The notes beneath the pieces were generated by a model. The model searched no databases. It was not told the origin of the DNA and saw nothing but the letters and a program-made list of their open reading frames with translations. From a virus, in IMG/VR virus record IMGVR_UViG_3300048818_000054, positions 1 through 64,000 of that record: a stretch of DNA of 64,000 nt. One strand, given 5' to 3'. Numbering within the stretch: the stretch's first letter is position 1; each line of letters begins with the position of its first letter. Position numbers and translations under genes: made by a program. Shown in pieces: positions 1 through 7,352 of the stretch.

Positions 1-710
1 GTGGGAAAACCTTGCCGTCCGTTAGCGTGCCCCAATCGTCAATCATCGAAGCTGCGTCTTGAATGCGCCCGCAATCAATTCCAGCGCCGTCAGCAAGGTT
101 TTCCCACGCGCCGGCCGCTATCCACTTCAACGTGGCTTGGTTCCAAACCAGCGAATAGCCATTTATCGCCGTAGCTTCGGTCACGTTCACGTCGGACAAA
201 CCGGACAGTGCGAGACCTTCGGTTCCGCCCAAAACCCACGTATCGGTGTCTACCTTCGTAATCGACACCATCGAGTACTGCGTGGTGGTGGTTGCTGATG
301 CTGCCGCGTTCTCAAGCGTGACGCCAGCGCCAGCCGCCACGGTCAAAGCGCCAGCGCCCATCTGATCCATGATGATGGTGGTGCCGATGACGAAAGCCAC
401 CGTGGCGTTTGCCGGAATGGTAAAAGTGAGCGGCGAAGCCTTGTTTGCCCTAACCCAAGTGTTCGCGTCGGTAAGGACGAACTGATAGCTGCCCGTCTGT
501 TGCGTGATCGTTACTTCTGGGGCCGTTGCTACCCATTTTGAGGTCGCTTGGTTCCAAGACAGCAATTGCGTGTCTATGCCGGACCCTTCGGTCACGTTAA
601 CATCGGTCAACGCGTGAAGCGTGGTCGCGCCTGCGCCGGTAGCCGGGTTCTGACGGTTGTTCTTTCCGTGCCCGCTGCGGCTTCCCGGATTTGGCGCGAA
701 GTCAGCCATT
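1..710 (-). CDS. Tail fibre repeat protein, N-terminal part (runs off left edge)
   Basis: Open frame from ATG at 710 to the window edge, about 236 codons, no stop. The first 11 residues, MADFAPNPGSR, are identical to the start of the gene just upstream, so the two are tandem paralogues. It carries the motif LTDVNVTEGSGIDTQLLSW, then a roughly 100-residue beta-rich domain (VLTDANTWVRANK near its start, IIMDQMGAGALTVAAGAGVT in its middle), then a second LSDVNVTEATAINGYSLVW copy. Both modules recur in the fibre gene at 41251-43269. AAGGAC precedes the ATG, 11 bp after the upstream stop. Role as a fibre or receptor-binding subunit is inferred from the repeats. Confidence 0.8.
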
Positions 711-721
711 TGGGGAAGTCC

Positions 722-1837
722 TTACACGCCGCCCAGAGTAGCGTATGCGGACAAATCGGACGCCGCCACAACCGGGTTAGGAAGCTGGGCAGACGTGGCA
801 ATTCCCGAGATATCGGTGAAAGCTGGCTGAGCCAAATGTGGCACGCCGGACGTGTCGATATAGGAAATCCAATTGTACGACGAAAACGCGATGCTCTCCA
901 CGCCGCCGAGCGACGAAGAGCCGGGATTGGGCAAGCGGGCGGCCGGTAGCGTGCCGGACGAAATATTCGAGGCGTTGGTCGTGTCGGTCGTGGCCGAGGC
1001 GGCAAGCAACGGAACTTCAAGGGTGAATTCCCAAACGTCAGACGCGCTTTTCGTCAATCTGCCTTGCTGGAACTGAGTCTTGAAGACCAATCCGTTCGCT
1101 GAATTTATGGTCACGCCACCGGTCGCAACTATCGTGGTCACGCCAGCGCCGATCATTTCAACGTCAATGACGGTTCCGATCGGGAAAGCGACGGTCGCAT
1201 TGAGGGGGACGGTCAAATTGTTGGCCGAGCCCACGTTCATCTGAACAAGCTTGCCGGCGTCGCCAAGGACAAGCACGTAGCTGGCCGTCTGAGCGTTTAT
1301 GCCGGCCACGGAAAGCTGGATCGCCAAGCCCGAGACTGCGCCTGCCGCGATGGCAATCGCGACCGATGACAGGGAAGTGATAAGGCCCTTGGCGTTGACG
1401 GTCGCCTCAAGGGTGTGGTCGGCCGCACCATAGCTGCTTGGGCTCCCATTGACGGTCGCCAACGTGGTCGCAACCGCGCCGGCCGGGGTCGTGATATCGC
1501 CCGTGAGAGCGGGCATCTGACCAGCGGCGACGGAGCCAGAGATATTGCCGAACGAAAAGGCTTTCGCCTCCCATTTGCTCGCGCCATTGTTCCAATAGAG
1601 CAGGAACGTGTCTATGCCCGCGCCTTCGGAAACCGTCACGTCGGACAAGGACGAAAGCGCCGAGGCGACCGCGCCTGTGGTCCAGCGCTGCGTCGTGCTG
1701 TTCCAAACCAGCGCGTAGCCGTTGGATATGGCGGCGTCGCTGAACTCCACGTCGCCAAGGTTTTGCAGCGTGCCGATACGCTTGCTTCCGTAGCCTTTGC
1801 CCGTGCGCGAGCCGGGATTTGGAGCGAAATCGGCCAT
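722..1837 (-). CDS. Tail fibre repeat protein
   Basis: 371 residues. N-terminus MADFAPNPGSR is shared with the following gene. It then has LQNLGDVEFSDAAISNGYAL and LSSLSDVTVSEGAGIDTFLL repeat motifs (VxVxEGxGIDxxLLxWNxxxxKW type), a central threonine/alanine-rich stretch, a beta-domain (VLVLGDAGKLVQMNVGSANN to SDVWEFTLEVP) and a C-terminal segment with ASNISSGTLPAARLPNPGSS. The last feature, also present at 2277-2651, is common in phage fibre tips. Belongs to a fibre cluster 722-3013 with tight spacing. Likely virion-associated and receptor-facing; exact receptor unknown. Confidence 0.85.
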   Translation of the reverse strand: MADFAPNPGSRTGKGYGSKRIGTLQNLGDVEFSDAAISNGYALVWNSTTQRWTTGAVASALSSLSDVTVSEGAGIDTFLLYWNNGASKWEAKAFSFGNISGSVAAGQMPALTGDITTPAGAVATTLATVNGSPSSYGAADHTLEATVNAKGLITSLSSVAIAIAAGAVSGLAIQLSVAGINAQTASYVLVLGDAGKLVQMNVGSANNLTVPLNATVAFPIGTVIDVEMIGAGVTTIVATGGVTINSANGLVFKTQFQQGRLTKSASDVWEFTLEVPLLAASATTDTTNASNISSGTLPAARLPNPGSSSLGGVESIAFSSYNWISYIDTSGVPHLAQPAFTDISGIATSAQLPNPVVAASDLSAYATLGGV

Positions 1838-1849
1838 TTCTCAGAGTCC

Positions 1850-2275
1850 TTAGAAGTCGGACGCGATGCAATGAACCGTGACGTTACCGCCAACCAGCGT
1901 GGCAACTGCGTTCACCGTCAGCGTGTCGCCAGAGATCATGTAGAAGAATGGGTTGCCGTCATTGTCCACTGGCAAGCCAACAGCGTCCACCGCGTTCATG
2001 AGGTTGACGGACGCGGGCGTAACGGCGGCCTGACCTGACGTGATCGGGATCGCCACAACCCACATGTTGTACTGGACGGCCGAGTTCGTAATCGAGACCT
2101 GAATGTTCCCGATCGAAGAGTTGAGGCCCGACGCCCACATGCCCATGATCTTTGAGCCATTCGCGCCAGCGGTGTAAAGCGTCTGCGGGGCCGTGGTCTC
2201 AGCAACGGTGATGATGACGCGGCCGGCTTGCGGCTGCTTCGGGAAGGTGGGGATAGAGTTCTGGGTGAATGACAT
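1850..2275 (-). CDS. Putative virion protein, 141 aa
   Basis: Starts at ATG 2275, which abuts the stop of the upstream fibre gene. The sequence is beta-rich with no charged clusters (AGRVIITVAETTAPQTLYTA, GNVTVHCIASDF at the C-terminus), as in small beta-sandwich fibre or decoration proteins. It lies between two fibre repeat genes, which suggests a tail-fibre accessory or baseplate component. I do not recognise a named family. Confidence 0.75.
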   Translation of the reverse strand: MSFTQNSIPTFPKQPQAGRVIITVAETTAPQTLYTAGANGSKIMGMWASGLNSSIGNIQVSITNSAVQYNMWVVAIPITSGQAAVTPASVNLMNAVDAVGLPVDNDGNPFFYMISGDTLTVNAVATLVGGNVTVHCIASDF

Positions 2276-2276
2276 T

Positions 2277-2651
2277 TCACACCCCTCCTAGGGCGGCCTG
2301 CAACGGTAGGGACACTAGGGGCGGCAATTGAGCAGCCGGGAGCGTGCCCGACGTGATGTTCGAAGCGTCGGTTGTATCCGTGAAAGCCGAGGGAGCCAAT
2401 AGCGTGGCTTCCCATCTGGACGCGGTATTGTTCCACGTCAAAGCGTAGCCGTCGATAGAAATGCCTTCGGTGACTTGCACGTCGGTAAGCTGTTGAAGCG
2501 TGGTTGCGCCTCCGCCGCCACCGCCAGTGGCCGAGGCAATCCACTTCTTGGTCGAATTATTCCAGATTAGGCCATAACCGTCTATCCCCGCCCCTTCGGT
2601 GATATTCACGTCCGGCAAGCGGCTCAGCGGGGGAACGATCGTCAGGCTCAC
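2277..2651 (-). CDS. Small tail fibre repeat protein, 124 aa
   Basis: GTG start at 2651 overlaps the TGA of the upstream gene (GTGA). Contains two copies of the fibre repeat (LPDVNITEGAGIDGYGLIWN and LTDVQVTEGISIDGYALTWN) separated by a glycine run (GGGGGG), then ASNITSGTLPAAQLP near the C-terminus as in the neighbouring fibre. The glycine run looks like a flexible hinge. Fibre role inferred from the repeats and neighbours. Confidence 0.8.
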   Translation of the reverse strand: MSLTIVPPLSRLPDVNITEGAGIDGYGLIWNNSTKKWIASATGGGGGGATTLQQLTDVQVTEGISIDGYALTWNNTASRWEATLLAPSAFTDTTDASNITSGTLPAAQLPPLVSLPLQAALGGV

Positions 2652-3013
2652 GTCAAAACCTCAATCAAAAGAGTGGTTCCGCCGCTTCCGGTAGCGTCAT
2701 AGACGATTGCGCCCAGCGTGTCGCCAGCCGGGGCATCCCATTCGACAGCTTCTCCGGGATTGAGATTTGCGCCCGCTACCACGGCAACATTCGATCCCAC
2801 GTTAGCAATGGCGGTAGTGACGGCCCCAGCGGGCAGCGTGGCAGCGTTCGTTACGCGTTGCAGGGTGGCGACGCGGCTCGTACCCTTGCCGACGTCCAGC
2901 ACCATCTTTAGGGCGTACAGAGGCAAGCCGGTTGCCGGGTCAGCCCCGATAAGCTCGGCCGCAAGGGCAATCTGGACGCCATTGGCGTCCTCGATTAGGT
3001 AGTTGTCGGCCAC
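2648..3013 (-). CDS. Putative virion protein, 121 aa
   Basis: GTG start at 3013, with GAGG six bases upstream inside a hairpin arm. Beta-rich, no transmembrane segment; SGGTTLLIEVLT at the C-terminus. It is the first gene of the left fibre cluster and overlaps the next by GTGA. Probably a fibre-proximal or adaptor protein by position; no family recognised. Confidence 0.75.
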   Translation of the reverse strand: MADNYLIEDANGVQIALAAELIGADPATGLPLYALKMVLDVGKGTSRVATLQRVTNAATLPAGAVTTAIANVGSNVAVVAGANLNPGEAVEWDAPAGDTLGAIVYDATGSGGTTLLIEVLT

Positions 3014-3020
3014 GGTAGAC

Positions 3021-3042
3021 CTCGAAGGCTAAGCCTTTCGAG
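3021..3042 (-). promoter_or_regulatory. Hairpin overlapping the ribosome binding site of the fibre cluster
   Basis: On the minus strand CTCGAA and TTCGAG arms flank AGGC/GCCT around a short loop, with one bulge. The GAGG ribosome binding site for the GTG at 3013 sits in the 3' arm, so folding would hide it. No T-run follows, so a terminator is less likely than translational control. Confidence 0.4.
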
Positions 3043-3045
3043 ACC

Positions 3046-3258
3046 TTACGCTAGACCTTTCTCTTCCGCAAGCCAACAGGGCATCGTGACGCGCACGACG
3101 CAACCACTGACTGGCTCTATGTCGATTTGCGACAGTGGCAGAAAATGGACACCGAACTGGTTATCGTTCATGCGGCACTTAAGCGCGCCGCCCGGCGTCC
3201 TGCCCAATTCGAGCATTTCATAGGTGACGATCATGTCTTTGGCGCGGTAGCTGGTCAT
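3046..3258 (-). CDS. Hypothetical protein, 70 aa
   Basis: ATG 3258 (MTSYRAKDMIVTYEMLELGR) is preceded by AAGAGG with good spacing. An in-frame ATG at 3351 would add 31 residues and overlap the upstream membrane gene by 19 bases; I prefer 3258 for its ribosome binding site. Predicted soluble, mixed alpha/beta, with a short C-terminal charged tail (AEEKGLA). Sits between the membrane protein and the fibre cluster. Function unknown. Confidence 0.65.
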   Translation of the reverse strand: MTSYRAKDMIVTYEMLELGRTPGGALKCRMNDNQFGVHFLPLSQIDIEPVSGCVVRVTMPCWLAEEKGLA

Positions 3259-3332
3259 TCGTATGGCCTCTTGAAACCTTCTATATTGGCGGGTCGCGAC
3301 AGCGCCGCCGCGCGTGCCCCCAAGCACGCCGT

Positions 3333-3857
3333 TCAAGAAGGGCGGAGACATACCGATAAAACGGTGAATGCGACGACAGCGATCGGCAGCGCGGCGCCTC
3401 CTATCCAAAGCGCGGACGTGAGCACTCGTGCTGATCGCACAAGGGCCGCGCGATTGCGATCGATGCGATTCTGAACGTCCTCAAGCGCTGCCCGCAGGAT
3501 TGGGGTTAGGTCTTCGCCAGCGCACCCCTGAGCGAGCAGCCGAGGCTCGTATCCGTTGACGAAGAAGTCTGCAGGTTTCGCGGATATTGCGCAGAGGATC
3601 GCGGCAAGGAACAGCAAAGCAGCGGCGGCGCCAATCGCCCAGAAAAGTGCAAGAGAAGGCTCGTGAGTTGCCGCGACGAGCGCGCCCACAAGAGCGGCGA
3701 GGGCGCCGGCGGCCGCCCCAAACATTCCGGTTAGTGTAACGGCGCGCTGGTCATTGGCGATCGCCAATTGCACGGTGCCTTGGAGACAAGCTTCCCCTTG
3801 GCGGTTCAGCTCCGCGAGAGCCTGCGGTGGAACTGTCGAAAAATCGATCGTCTGCAT
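3333..3857 (-). CDS. Membrane protein with three predicted transmembrane segments
   Basis: 174 residues. Transmembrane segments at about residues 44-62 (MFGAAAGALAALVGALVAA), 70-90 (ALFWAIGAAAALLFLAAILC) and 145-168 (ALWIGGAALPIAVVAFTVLSV), with a charged linker containing EDVQNRIDRNRAALVRSAR between the second and third. The start ATG 3857 has only a weak GAGAAAG upstream. Could be a holin-like or superinfection-exclusion protein, but nothing in the sequence decides this. Confidence 0.75.
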   Translation of the reverse strand: MQTIDFSTVPPQALAELNRQGEACLQGTVQLAIANDQRAVTLTGMFGAAAGALAALVGALVAATHEPSLALFWAIGAAAALLFLAAILCAISAKPADFFVNGYEPRLLAQGCAGEDLTPILRAALEDVQNRIDRNRAALVRSARVLTSALWIGGAALPIAVVAFTVLSVCLRPS

Positions 3858-3860
3858 TTT

Positions 3861-4127
3861 CTAACTTTCTCGTACCTTGGGAGCGGGAAGGTTGCGTTTC
3901 TTGAGTACGTGCTTGTAATTCTGGCAGTCGCCGCGCGTCTCTAGGTTGCACGTCGGCTTCAAGTACCACTGGCCGCAATGGGCGCATTGGATAGGCTCTG
4001 GCAGCGCCCCAACGTCAACGCCTTCGCGCGCGTGGTTGCGGTGAACCGGGACGGCAATCTCCGCAGTCGGGGCCAACTCTTCAATCGGCCTCGGCTGCGG
4101 GGCGTCCTTTCTGCGTAGCAGCTTCAA
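3861..4127 (-). CDS. Small cysteine-motif protein, 88 aa
   Basis: TTG start at 4127 overlaps the TGA of the upstream gene (TTGA), a coupling seen elsewhere in this window. It contains IQCAHCGQWYLKPTCNLETR followed by GDC, giving a CxxC-x(8)-C-x(6)-C pattern typical of a single zinc-binding site. The N-terminal half is proline-rich. Possibly a nucleic-acid or protein-interaction module; function unknown. Confidence 0.7.
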   Translation of the reverse strand: MKLLRRKDAPQPRPIEELAPTAEIAVPVHRNHAREGVDVGALPEPIQCAHCGQWYLKPTCNLETRGDCQNYKHVLKKRNLPAPKVRES

Positions 4128-4639
4128 GCGTGCATGTCCGACAGCTTGGCGATGAAAGGTTCGGTGCCGTTGAGCGACGCGTCGGGGTCTTCGGACGGCA
4201 CTTGCTCAACCGCCGCAACCGCCTCGCCATCCGCGACCAAGGCGAACTTGCCCTCATGCGCGCGCTTGTACATGCCTTTGGTTCCGGTACGAACCACCCA
4301 GCCTTTCTTGAGCCAGAAATCGATCGCGGTCTGGGCGGCGTTCGTGCCGATACCCTTAGCGTCCAAGCCCTTGCGCGCAAGACACTTTCTGGCTTCGTGG
4401 ATGCTGATAACCTCTACGCCGGCAGCTTCGAACAAGTCGAAGACCGCAATGTTGCAAGCATAGCGTTCGGACAGCGGGCGATTGCGCCTGCCGCTGACAG
4501 AGCCGCCCTTCTTCTCTGATCCCCCGAACTTGTAGGTGACGATGCCTTTCGCAATAAGCGTTTGCAGGGCTTCGAACACCTGATTGGTATTGACCGGCTT
4601 CAAAAACAACCGGATAGACGTGACTGTTTCGTCGGACAC
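4124..4639 (-). CDS. Hypothetical protein, 171 aa, possible helix-turn-helix
   Basis: GTG start at 4639 with GGGAG upstream. Helical N-terminus (TNQVFEALQTLIAKGIVTYK), a central EAGVEVISIHEARKCLARKG-like helical segment (about residues 73-92) and a stretch WLKKGWVVRTGTKGMYKR that resembles a winged-helix wing. The C-terminus is acidic. A DNA-binding role is possible but not shown. Confidence 0.75.
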   Translation of the reverse strand: MSDETVTSIRLFLKPVNTNQVFEALQTLIAKGIVTYKFGGSEKKGGSVSGRRNRPLSERYACNIAVFDLFEAAGVEVISIHEARKCLARKGLDAKGIGTNAAQTAIDFWLKKGWVVRTGTKGMYKRAHEGKFALVADGEAVAAVEQVPSEDPDASLNGTEPFIAKLSDMHA

Positions 4640-4658
4640 TTTAATTCTCCCTTATACG

Positions 4659-4681
4659 CCCGCCAAACTCATTCTGGCGGG
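4659..4681 (-). terminator. Hairpin at the end of the DUF4031 gene
   Basis: Perfect 7-bp stem CCCGCCA/TGGCGGG with a 9-nt loop that contains the stop codon of the gene at 4669-5031. There is no T-run after it, so intrinsic termination would be weak; it may instead protect the upstream message from decay. Confidence 0.4.
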
Positions 4682-5031
4682 GGTTCTTCTTTCGGTCCAG
4701 TCTCGAGCGGCGGGGGCCGGATGACGGCTCGCGCAAACCGCTGTTGAGAGTGTTCCGTAATTGGTTCTGGCAGTATACCTGTTCGCCTTCGACATGCAAC
4801 CATTGTTCCGAGTTGTCGCATCGTCACGGCAACAGCGCCTTTTTCGATAGCACGGTTCCGCATCTTCTGAGCAACATCGTAATGGTCGCCTTGATACCAC
4901 TTGCGCTGGACGCCGATCTTGTCGGCCATCGCGTGAAGCTCTTCTTCCGTGGTCGCGACCATGTGGGACATTTTCATGCGGCCGAACCGCCCCATCGGAT
5001 ATTTGAACATGTCGTCAATGAAAACGGTCAT
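4669..5031 (-). CDS. DUF4031 family protein
   Basis: 120 residues from ATG 5031, which overlaps the upstream stop (ATGA). The N-terminus MTVFIDDMFKYPMGRFGRMK, then EEELHAMADKIGVQRKWYQG and later AVAVTMRQLGTM, matches the DUF4031 pattern (V-[YF]-[VI]-D-[DN]-M, GRMKMSHM, ELHAMADKIG, GDHYD). The family is small, common in phages and actinobacteria, and has no established activity; the conserved Asp, His and Glu residues suggest a metal or nucleotide site. The C-terminal tail after residue 85 is extra and proline-rich. Confidence 0.85.
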   Translation of the reverse strand: MTVFIDDMFKYPMGRFGRMKMSHMVATTEEELHAMADKIGVQRKWYQGDHYDVAQKMRNRAIEKGAVAVTMRQLGTMVACRRRTGILPEPITEHSQQRFARAVIRPPPLETGPKEEPPPE

Positions 5032-5180
5032 TTCAGGTCTTGCCCCGTGTAAGGCTCGCGTGAGACCATCACCCATTGCCCGGCGAACAGGACATAGGTT
5101 TCCCAAAATCGGTTTTGGTACATGCGCGTTCCGTCCGCCCACTCGGGGCCCGCGTATTCCGCGATGAAATATCTGACCAT
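5028..5180 (-). CDS. Hypothetical protein, 50 aa
   Basis: ATG 5180 to TGA 5028 (begins MVRYFIAEYAGPEWADGTR, ends REPYTGQDLK). Its stop overlaps the ATG of the DUF4031 gene (ATGA), and it starts 4 bp after the stop of the gene upstream. The frame is rich in aromatic residues. It lacks a strong Shine-Dalgarno sequence, so translation is probably coupled. Function unknown. Confidence 0.6.
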   Translation of the reverse strand: MVRYFIAEYAGPEWADGTRMYQNRFWETYVLFAGQWVMVSREPYTGQDLK

Positions 5181-5183
5181 TGC

Positions 5184-5306
5184 TCAGTTCCGGTTGCTGC
5201 CGCTTCGCGTTTTACCGCACTTGAAACACCGCTCGGCCCAGCATCCAAAGCCGATTGGGATACCGCGCCAGTCGTGCCAGCAAAGCCGGCGCAGAAAGCT
5301 AATCAT
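5184..5306 (-). CDS. Hypothetical basic protein, 40 aa
   Basis: ATG 5306 overlaps the last codons of the RMF-like gene upstream. The product begins MISFLRRLCWHDWRGIPIGF and contains four cysteines (C9, C22, C27, C30; the last three as CWAERCFKC), which could bind a metal. Coupled by position to its neighbours. Function unknown. Confidence 0.55.
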   Translation of the reverse strand: MISFLRRLCWHDWRGIPIGFGCWAERCFKCGKTRSGSNRN

Positions 5307-5487
5307 CGGTCGGGTCCAGCGGCTTCGCGTCGGCTATCGAGGCGTCGAAACCTTCGTCCCATTCGGCCGAGTCTTCTGACGTTTCGATGCGGTCTCGAAA
5401 CGGGTTGTCGCGCTTGGTCTTGCCGCGCTTATGCGCCTTGTAGCCCTTGGTATAGGGATCAAGCATCCACTCTTTGTCTTCGACCAT
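5299..5487 (-). CDS. RMF/CrpP-like small protein (copy 2)
   Basis: 62 residues from ATG 5487, with GGAGAA six bases upstream; the ATG overlaps the stop of copy 1 (TGATG). Pattern YTKGYKAHKRG, NPFRDR and WDEGFDASIADA matches the GxxAxxxGxxxxxNPF...WxxGF layout of ribosome modulation factor-like and CrpP-like phage proteins. RMF binds 16S rRNA and inactivates ribosomes; CrpP-like proteins are reported in phages and plasmids. Which role applies here is unknown. Confidence 0.65.
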   Translation of the reverse strand: MVEDKEWMLDPYTKGYKAHKRGKTKRDNPFRDRIETSEDSAEWDEGFDASIADAKPLDPTDD

Positions 5488-5645
5488 CACCCGTTCTCCA
5501 ATTGGCACTCCAACCAGCCATCGTTCCAACTCGCGAATTCGTCGGACTGGTCGTCATAGGGGTTTGACGTTTCTGAGCGTCCCGACAGATAAGCATCGAA
5601 CCCGCATTCCCACGCCAGTTTCTCGCTTTCAGTCAGTTCAGGCAT
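5487..5645 (-). CDS. RMF/CrpP-like small protein (copy 1)
   Basis: 52 residues from ATG 5645 to TGA 5487. Begins MPELTESEKLAWECGFDAYL, then SNPYDDQ and WNDGWLECQ: AWxxGFDAYLSGR, NPY and WxxGW are the signature positions of ribosome modulation factor-like proteins. Family length is about 50-60 residues, so it is complete. Next to a diverged second copy in the same operon. Acts, if like RMF, on the host ribosome in the cytoplasm. Confidence 0.7.
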   Translation of the reverse strand: MPELTESEKLAWECGFDAYLSGRSETSNPYDDQSDEFASWNDGWLECQLENG

Positions 5646-6177
5646 CGTGGGTGCTCCCGAGGTAGGTTTTGAGCGCGTCGATATGCGCGGCGAAAGCTTT
5701 GGCGGTGTGTTGTCGAGCCAGCTTCATCACCATGGCCTCTATAGCGGGCATGGCGGCCTCGATGATGCGATGGGCGTATTCGGTCACGATCGCTTCTTCT
5801 GCGTCTCGGCCGGGCTCTTCGCGGGCTCTACGCTCCATTTCGTCGCGATCGGCGGCAATCTCTTCGGGGGTACGCGTGTGCTGCTCTTCGGTGAGGTTTC
5901 CATCCATGAGTGTAACGATTGCGGTTTTATCAGATGGGTTGAAGGCTGGTCGGCCTGTCTCTTGCTGGCTCGGGCCGTCGATCAAGGTTGCTTCGACATA
6001 GGTTGCTTCGACATAGCGCGGAACCATGCGGCTGAGCGGGTTCTGTGCTTCGAGCGCATGACACGTCAGCAAGTCCGCGATGTAGGGGACAAGCAGAATG
6101 CCGGCGCGGCGCGCGCGGAACGCAAGTTCGTCTCTTACGGCCGTGTCGATATTAACGTCTATGTGAACGATGCTCAC
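5638..6177 (-). CDS. Hypothetical protein, 179 aa
   Basis: GTG 6177 follows the upstream stop by 8 bp and has AGAAGAAG before it; the longer in-frame start at 6222 lies inside the upstream membrane-protein gene, so it is less likely. The N-terminal VHIDVNIDTAVRDELAFRAR segment resembles a ribbon-helix-helix-type beta-strand plus helix. The centre holds an acidic EEIAADRDEMERRAREE helix. DNA binding is possible; no family assigned. Confidence 0.7.
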   Translation of the reverse strand: MSIVHIDVNIDTAVRDELAFRARRAGILLVPYIADLLTCHALEAQNPLSRMVPRYVEATYVEATLIDGPSQQETGRPAFNPSDKTAIVTLMDGNLTEEQHTRTPEEIAADRDEMERRAREEPGRDAEEAIVTEYAHRIIEAAMPAIEAMVMKLARQHTAKAFAAHIDALKTYLGSTHDA

Positions 6178-6185
6178 GGCTTCTT

Positions 6186-6326
6186 CTACCCGAATAGGTC
6201 TCTCAGGATGATGATCGGCCAAACAAACGCCACGGCGGTTAGCGTCGCGCCCACGAACATCAAAGTCATGAGCACTAGGCCGAGGATCGCGATTACCAAT
6301 TCACTGATTGCGTTGAATAGCTTCAT
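6186..6326 (-). CDS. Small membrane protein, 46 aa
   Basis: ATG 6326 with AGGAAG four bases upstream, TAG at 6186. Begins MKLFNAISELVIAILGLVLM and is almost entirely hydrophobic up to residue 40, enough for two closely packed transmembrane helices. It overlaps the end of the zinc-ribbon gene upstream by 26 bp in another frame. One of several tiny membrane proteins in this region. Function unknown. Confidence 0.65.
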   Translation of the reverse strand: MKLFNAISELVIAILGLVLMTLMFVGATLTAVAFVWPIIILRDLFG

Positions 6327-6498
6327 GGTCTTCCTCACGGGCGAGTTTCAACCTACGGTCAAGCTCACGCTTCTTCGCGGCTTCGTCGGCCCGCGCAATA
6401 GCGGCGTCTCGCGCAGCGCACATAGGACACGTCCCGTCGCGCGCGTGAGCGCTGGACACGTAATGTCCCTTTGAGCACATGAACTTGCCGATTGCCAT
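6301..6498 (-). CDS. Small zinc-ribbon protein with basic/acidic helical tail
   Basis: 65 residues from ATG 6498. CSKGHYVSSAHARDGTCPMC gives a C-x3-H...C-x2-C metal site, followed by a long charged helix (RADEAAKKRELDRRLKLARE). First gene after the promoter at 6527-6554; its Shine-Dalgarno sequence is in the loop of the hairpin at 6504-6518. An in-frame TTG at 6507 is rejected as the start because it falls in that hairpin. Confidence 0.75.
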   Translation of the reverse strand: MAIGKFMCSKGHYVSSAHARDGTCPMCAARDAAIARADEAAKKRELDRRLKLAREEDHEAIQRNQ

Positions 6499-6503
6499 CC
6501 AAG

Positions 6504-6518
6504 GCAACCTCCTGTTGC
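6504..6518 (-). promoter_or_regulatory. 5'-leader hairpin with Shine-Dalgarno in loop
   Basis: Minus strand reads GCAAC-AGGAG-GTTGC: a 5-bp stem with the Shine-Dalgarno in the 5-nt loop, nine bases before ATG 6498. The predicted transcription start is about two bases upstream, so the hairpin would be the 5' end of the mRNA. Confidence 0.6.
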
Positions 6519-6526
6519 GAAAGGCG

Positions 6527-6554
6527 ACTATGAACGATTGGTTTGAGTTTGCAA
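6527..6554 (-). promoter_or_regulatory. Promoter for the zinc-ribbon gene operon
   Basis: -35 TTGCAA (6549-6554), 16-bp spacer, -10 CATAGT (6527-6532). The -10 is weak, but spacing and position match the other promoters in the window. The 14-bp palindrome lies 12 bp upstream. Confidence 0.45.
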
Positions 6555-6566
6555 GCGAAACTTTTG

Positions 6567-6580
6567 TGCAACTAGTTGCA
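6567..6580 (-). promoter_or_regulatory. Palindrome TGCAACTAGTTGCA, copy 1
   Basis: Perfect 14-bp palindrome three bases after the stop of the gene at 6583-6843 and upstream of the promoter at 6527-6554. Followed on the minus strand by CAA, as in most copies. Confidence 0.8.
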
Positions 6581-6582
6581 AA

Positions 6583-6843
6583 TCATATCGAGGGATTGCG
6601 GCCAGCGCCTATGTCGCCATCGGTGTAAGTCACGAAGCGCAGCTTGCCGTTGCCGAGCACAAGCGACTTCTGACCCTGATAGCCTTTTGCCAAGAGCGGG
6701 CTTGAAACGAGCACAAGCCAAATCTCCGTCTCGACCAAGCTCTTGCTATGGACACGAATTAGGTCAGAGAAAGGCGGCTCGGCAATCGCGGCCAAGAGGT
6801 TCGGGTGCATTTCAACATGAGCCGTTCCCATGGCGTCCCTCAT
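6583..6843 (-). CDS. Hypothetical protein, 86 aa, last gene of the ExbB-like operon
   Basis: ATG 6843 overlaps the upstream stop (ATGA). Mixed hydrophobic protein with IWLVLVSSPLLAKGYQGQK near its middle and VLGNGKLRFVTYTDGD later; no clear transmembrane helix. Translationally coupled to the membrane-protein operon, and its stop is followed directly by the palindrome at 6567. Function unknown. Confidence 0.7.
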   Translation of the reverse strand: MRDAMGTAHVEMHPNLLAAIAEPPFSDLIRVHSKSLVETEIWLVLVSSPLLAKGYQGQKSLVLGNGKLRFVTYTDGDIGAGRNPSI

Positions 6844-7352
6844 TTGTCTGGCGCTACCCTCACCGTGTTGGGCAGGATCACATAATCGCCGCCCGTGTTC
6901 TCTCCGCCGAAGTGGAGCGTGCCGTAATCGTTGCCGTCGCCTCCCGTGACCTTTGGTATATCGGCCAGTTTCAAGTGAACAGGAATGCCGTCAGCCAAAA
7001 GCTCTCTGGCTTCTGTCAAGAGCTTTTGAAGGGAAGGCGTCAAGTCCACCTTGTAGGCGCGCACTCGACCGTCGCTTGGGAAAACCCACAAGTCAACCTT
7101 CTTCTTCCCATCGGGCCAAAAAGCGACCAACTGAACTTCGTCCGGCATGGCCGCGATTGTCGTCTCTACCGGCAAGCCCATCATAAGCGGCACGCGGAAC
7201 GTAGTCAGGCCGGCAAGGCCAACCAGCAATATAGGCAGCGACAGCTTCGTGTGGACAGGGGCGTTCGTTGTGCGGAAAAGCCACGCGGCGACAAGAGCCA
7301 CCGCAGCCACATACAGACCAAAGGTTGAGACGAACGGTGCGAAGTTGCTCAT
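6840..7352 (-). CDS. Membrane protein with extracytoplasmic or cytoplasmic domain, 170 aa
   Basis: Two transmembrane segments (about residues 10-27, STFGLYVAAVALVAAWLF, and 39-56, LPILLVGLAGLTTF) followed by a soluble domain of about 110 residues with alternating strands (DEVQLVAFWPDGKKKVDLWV). Start ATG overlaps the previous gene's stop (ATGA), and its own stop overlaps the next ATG. Third membrane protein of the ExbB-like operon; it may be an accessory subunit. No family recognised. Confidence 0.75.
   Translation of the reverse strand: MSNFAPFVSTFGLYVAAVALVAAWLFRTTNAPVHTKLSLPILLVGLAGLTTFRVPLMMGLPVETTIAAMPDEVQLVAFWPDGKKKVDLWVFPSDGRVRAYKVDLTPSLQKLLTEARELLADGIPVHLKLADIPKVTGGDGNDYGTLHFGGENTGGDYVILPNTVRVAPDK

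Noticed and set aside
722-1837. Overlapping ORFs on both strands through the fibre genes and most other regions
   Set aside because: They are high-GC shadow frames with Arg/Ala/Pro-rich products and no ribosome binding site. The minus-strand frames carry recognisable motifs and tight spacing. I found no supported gene on the plus strand.
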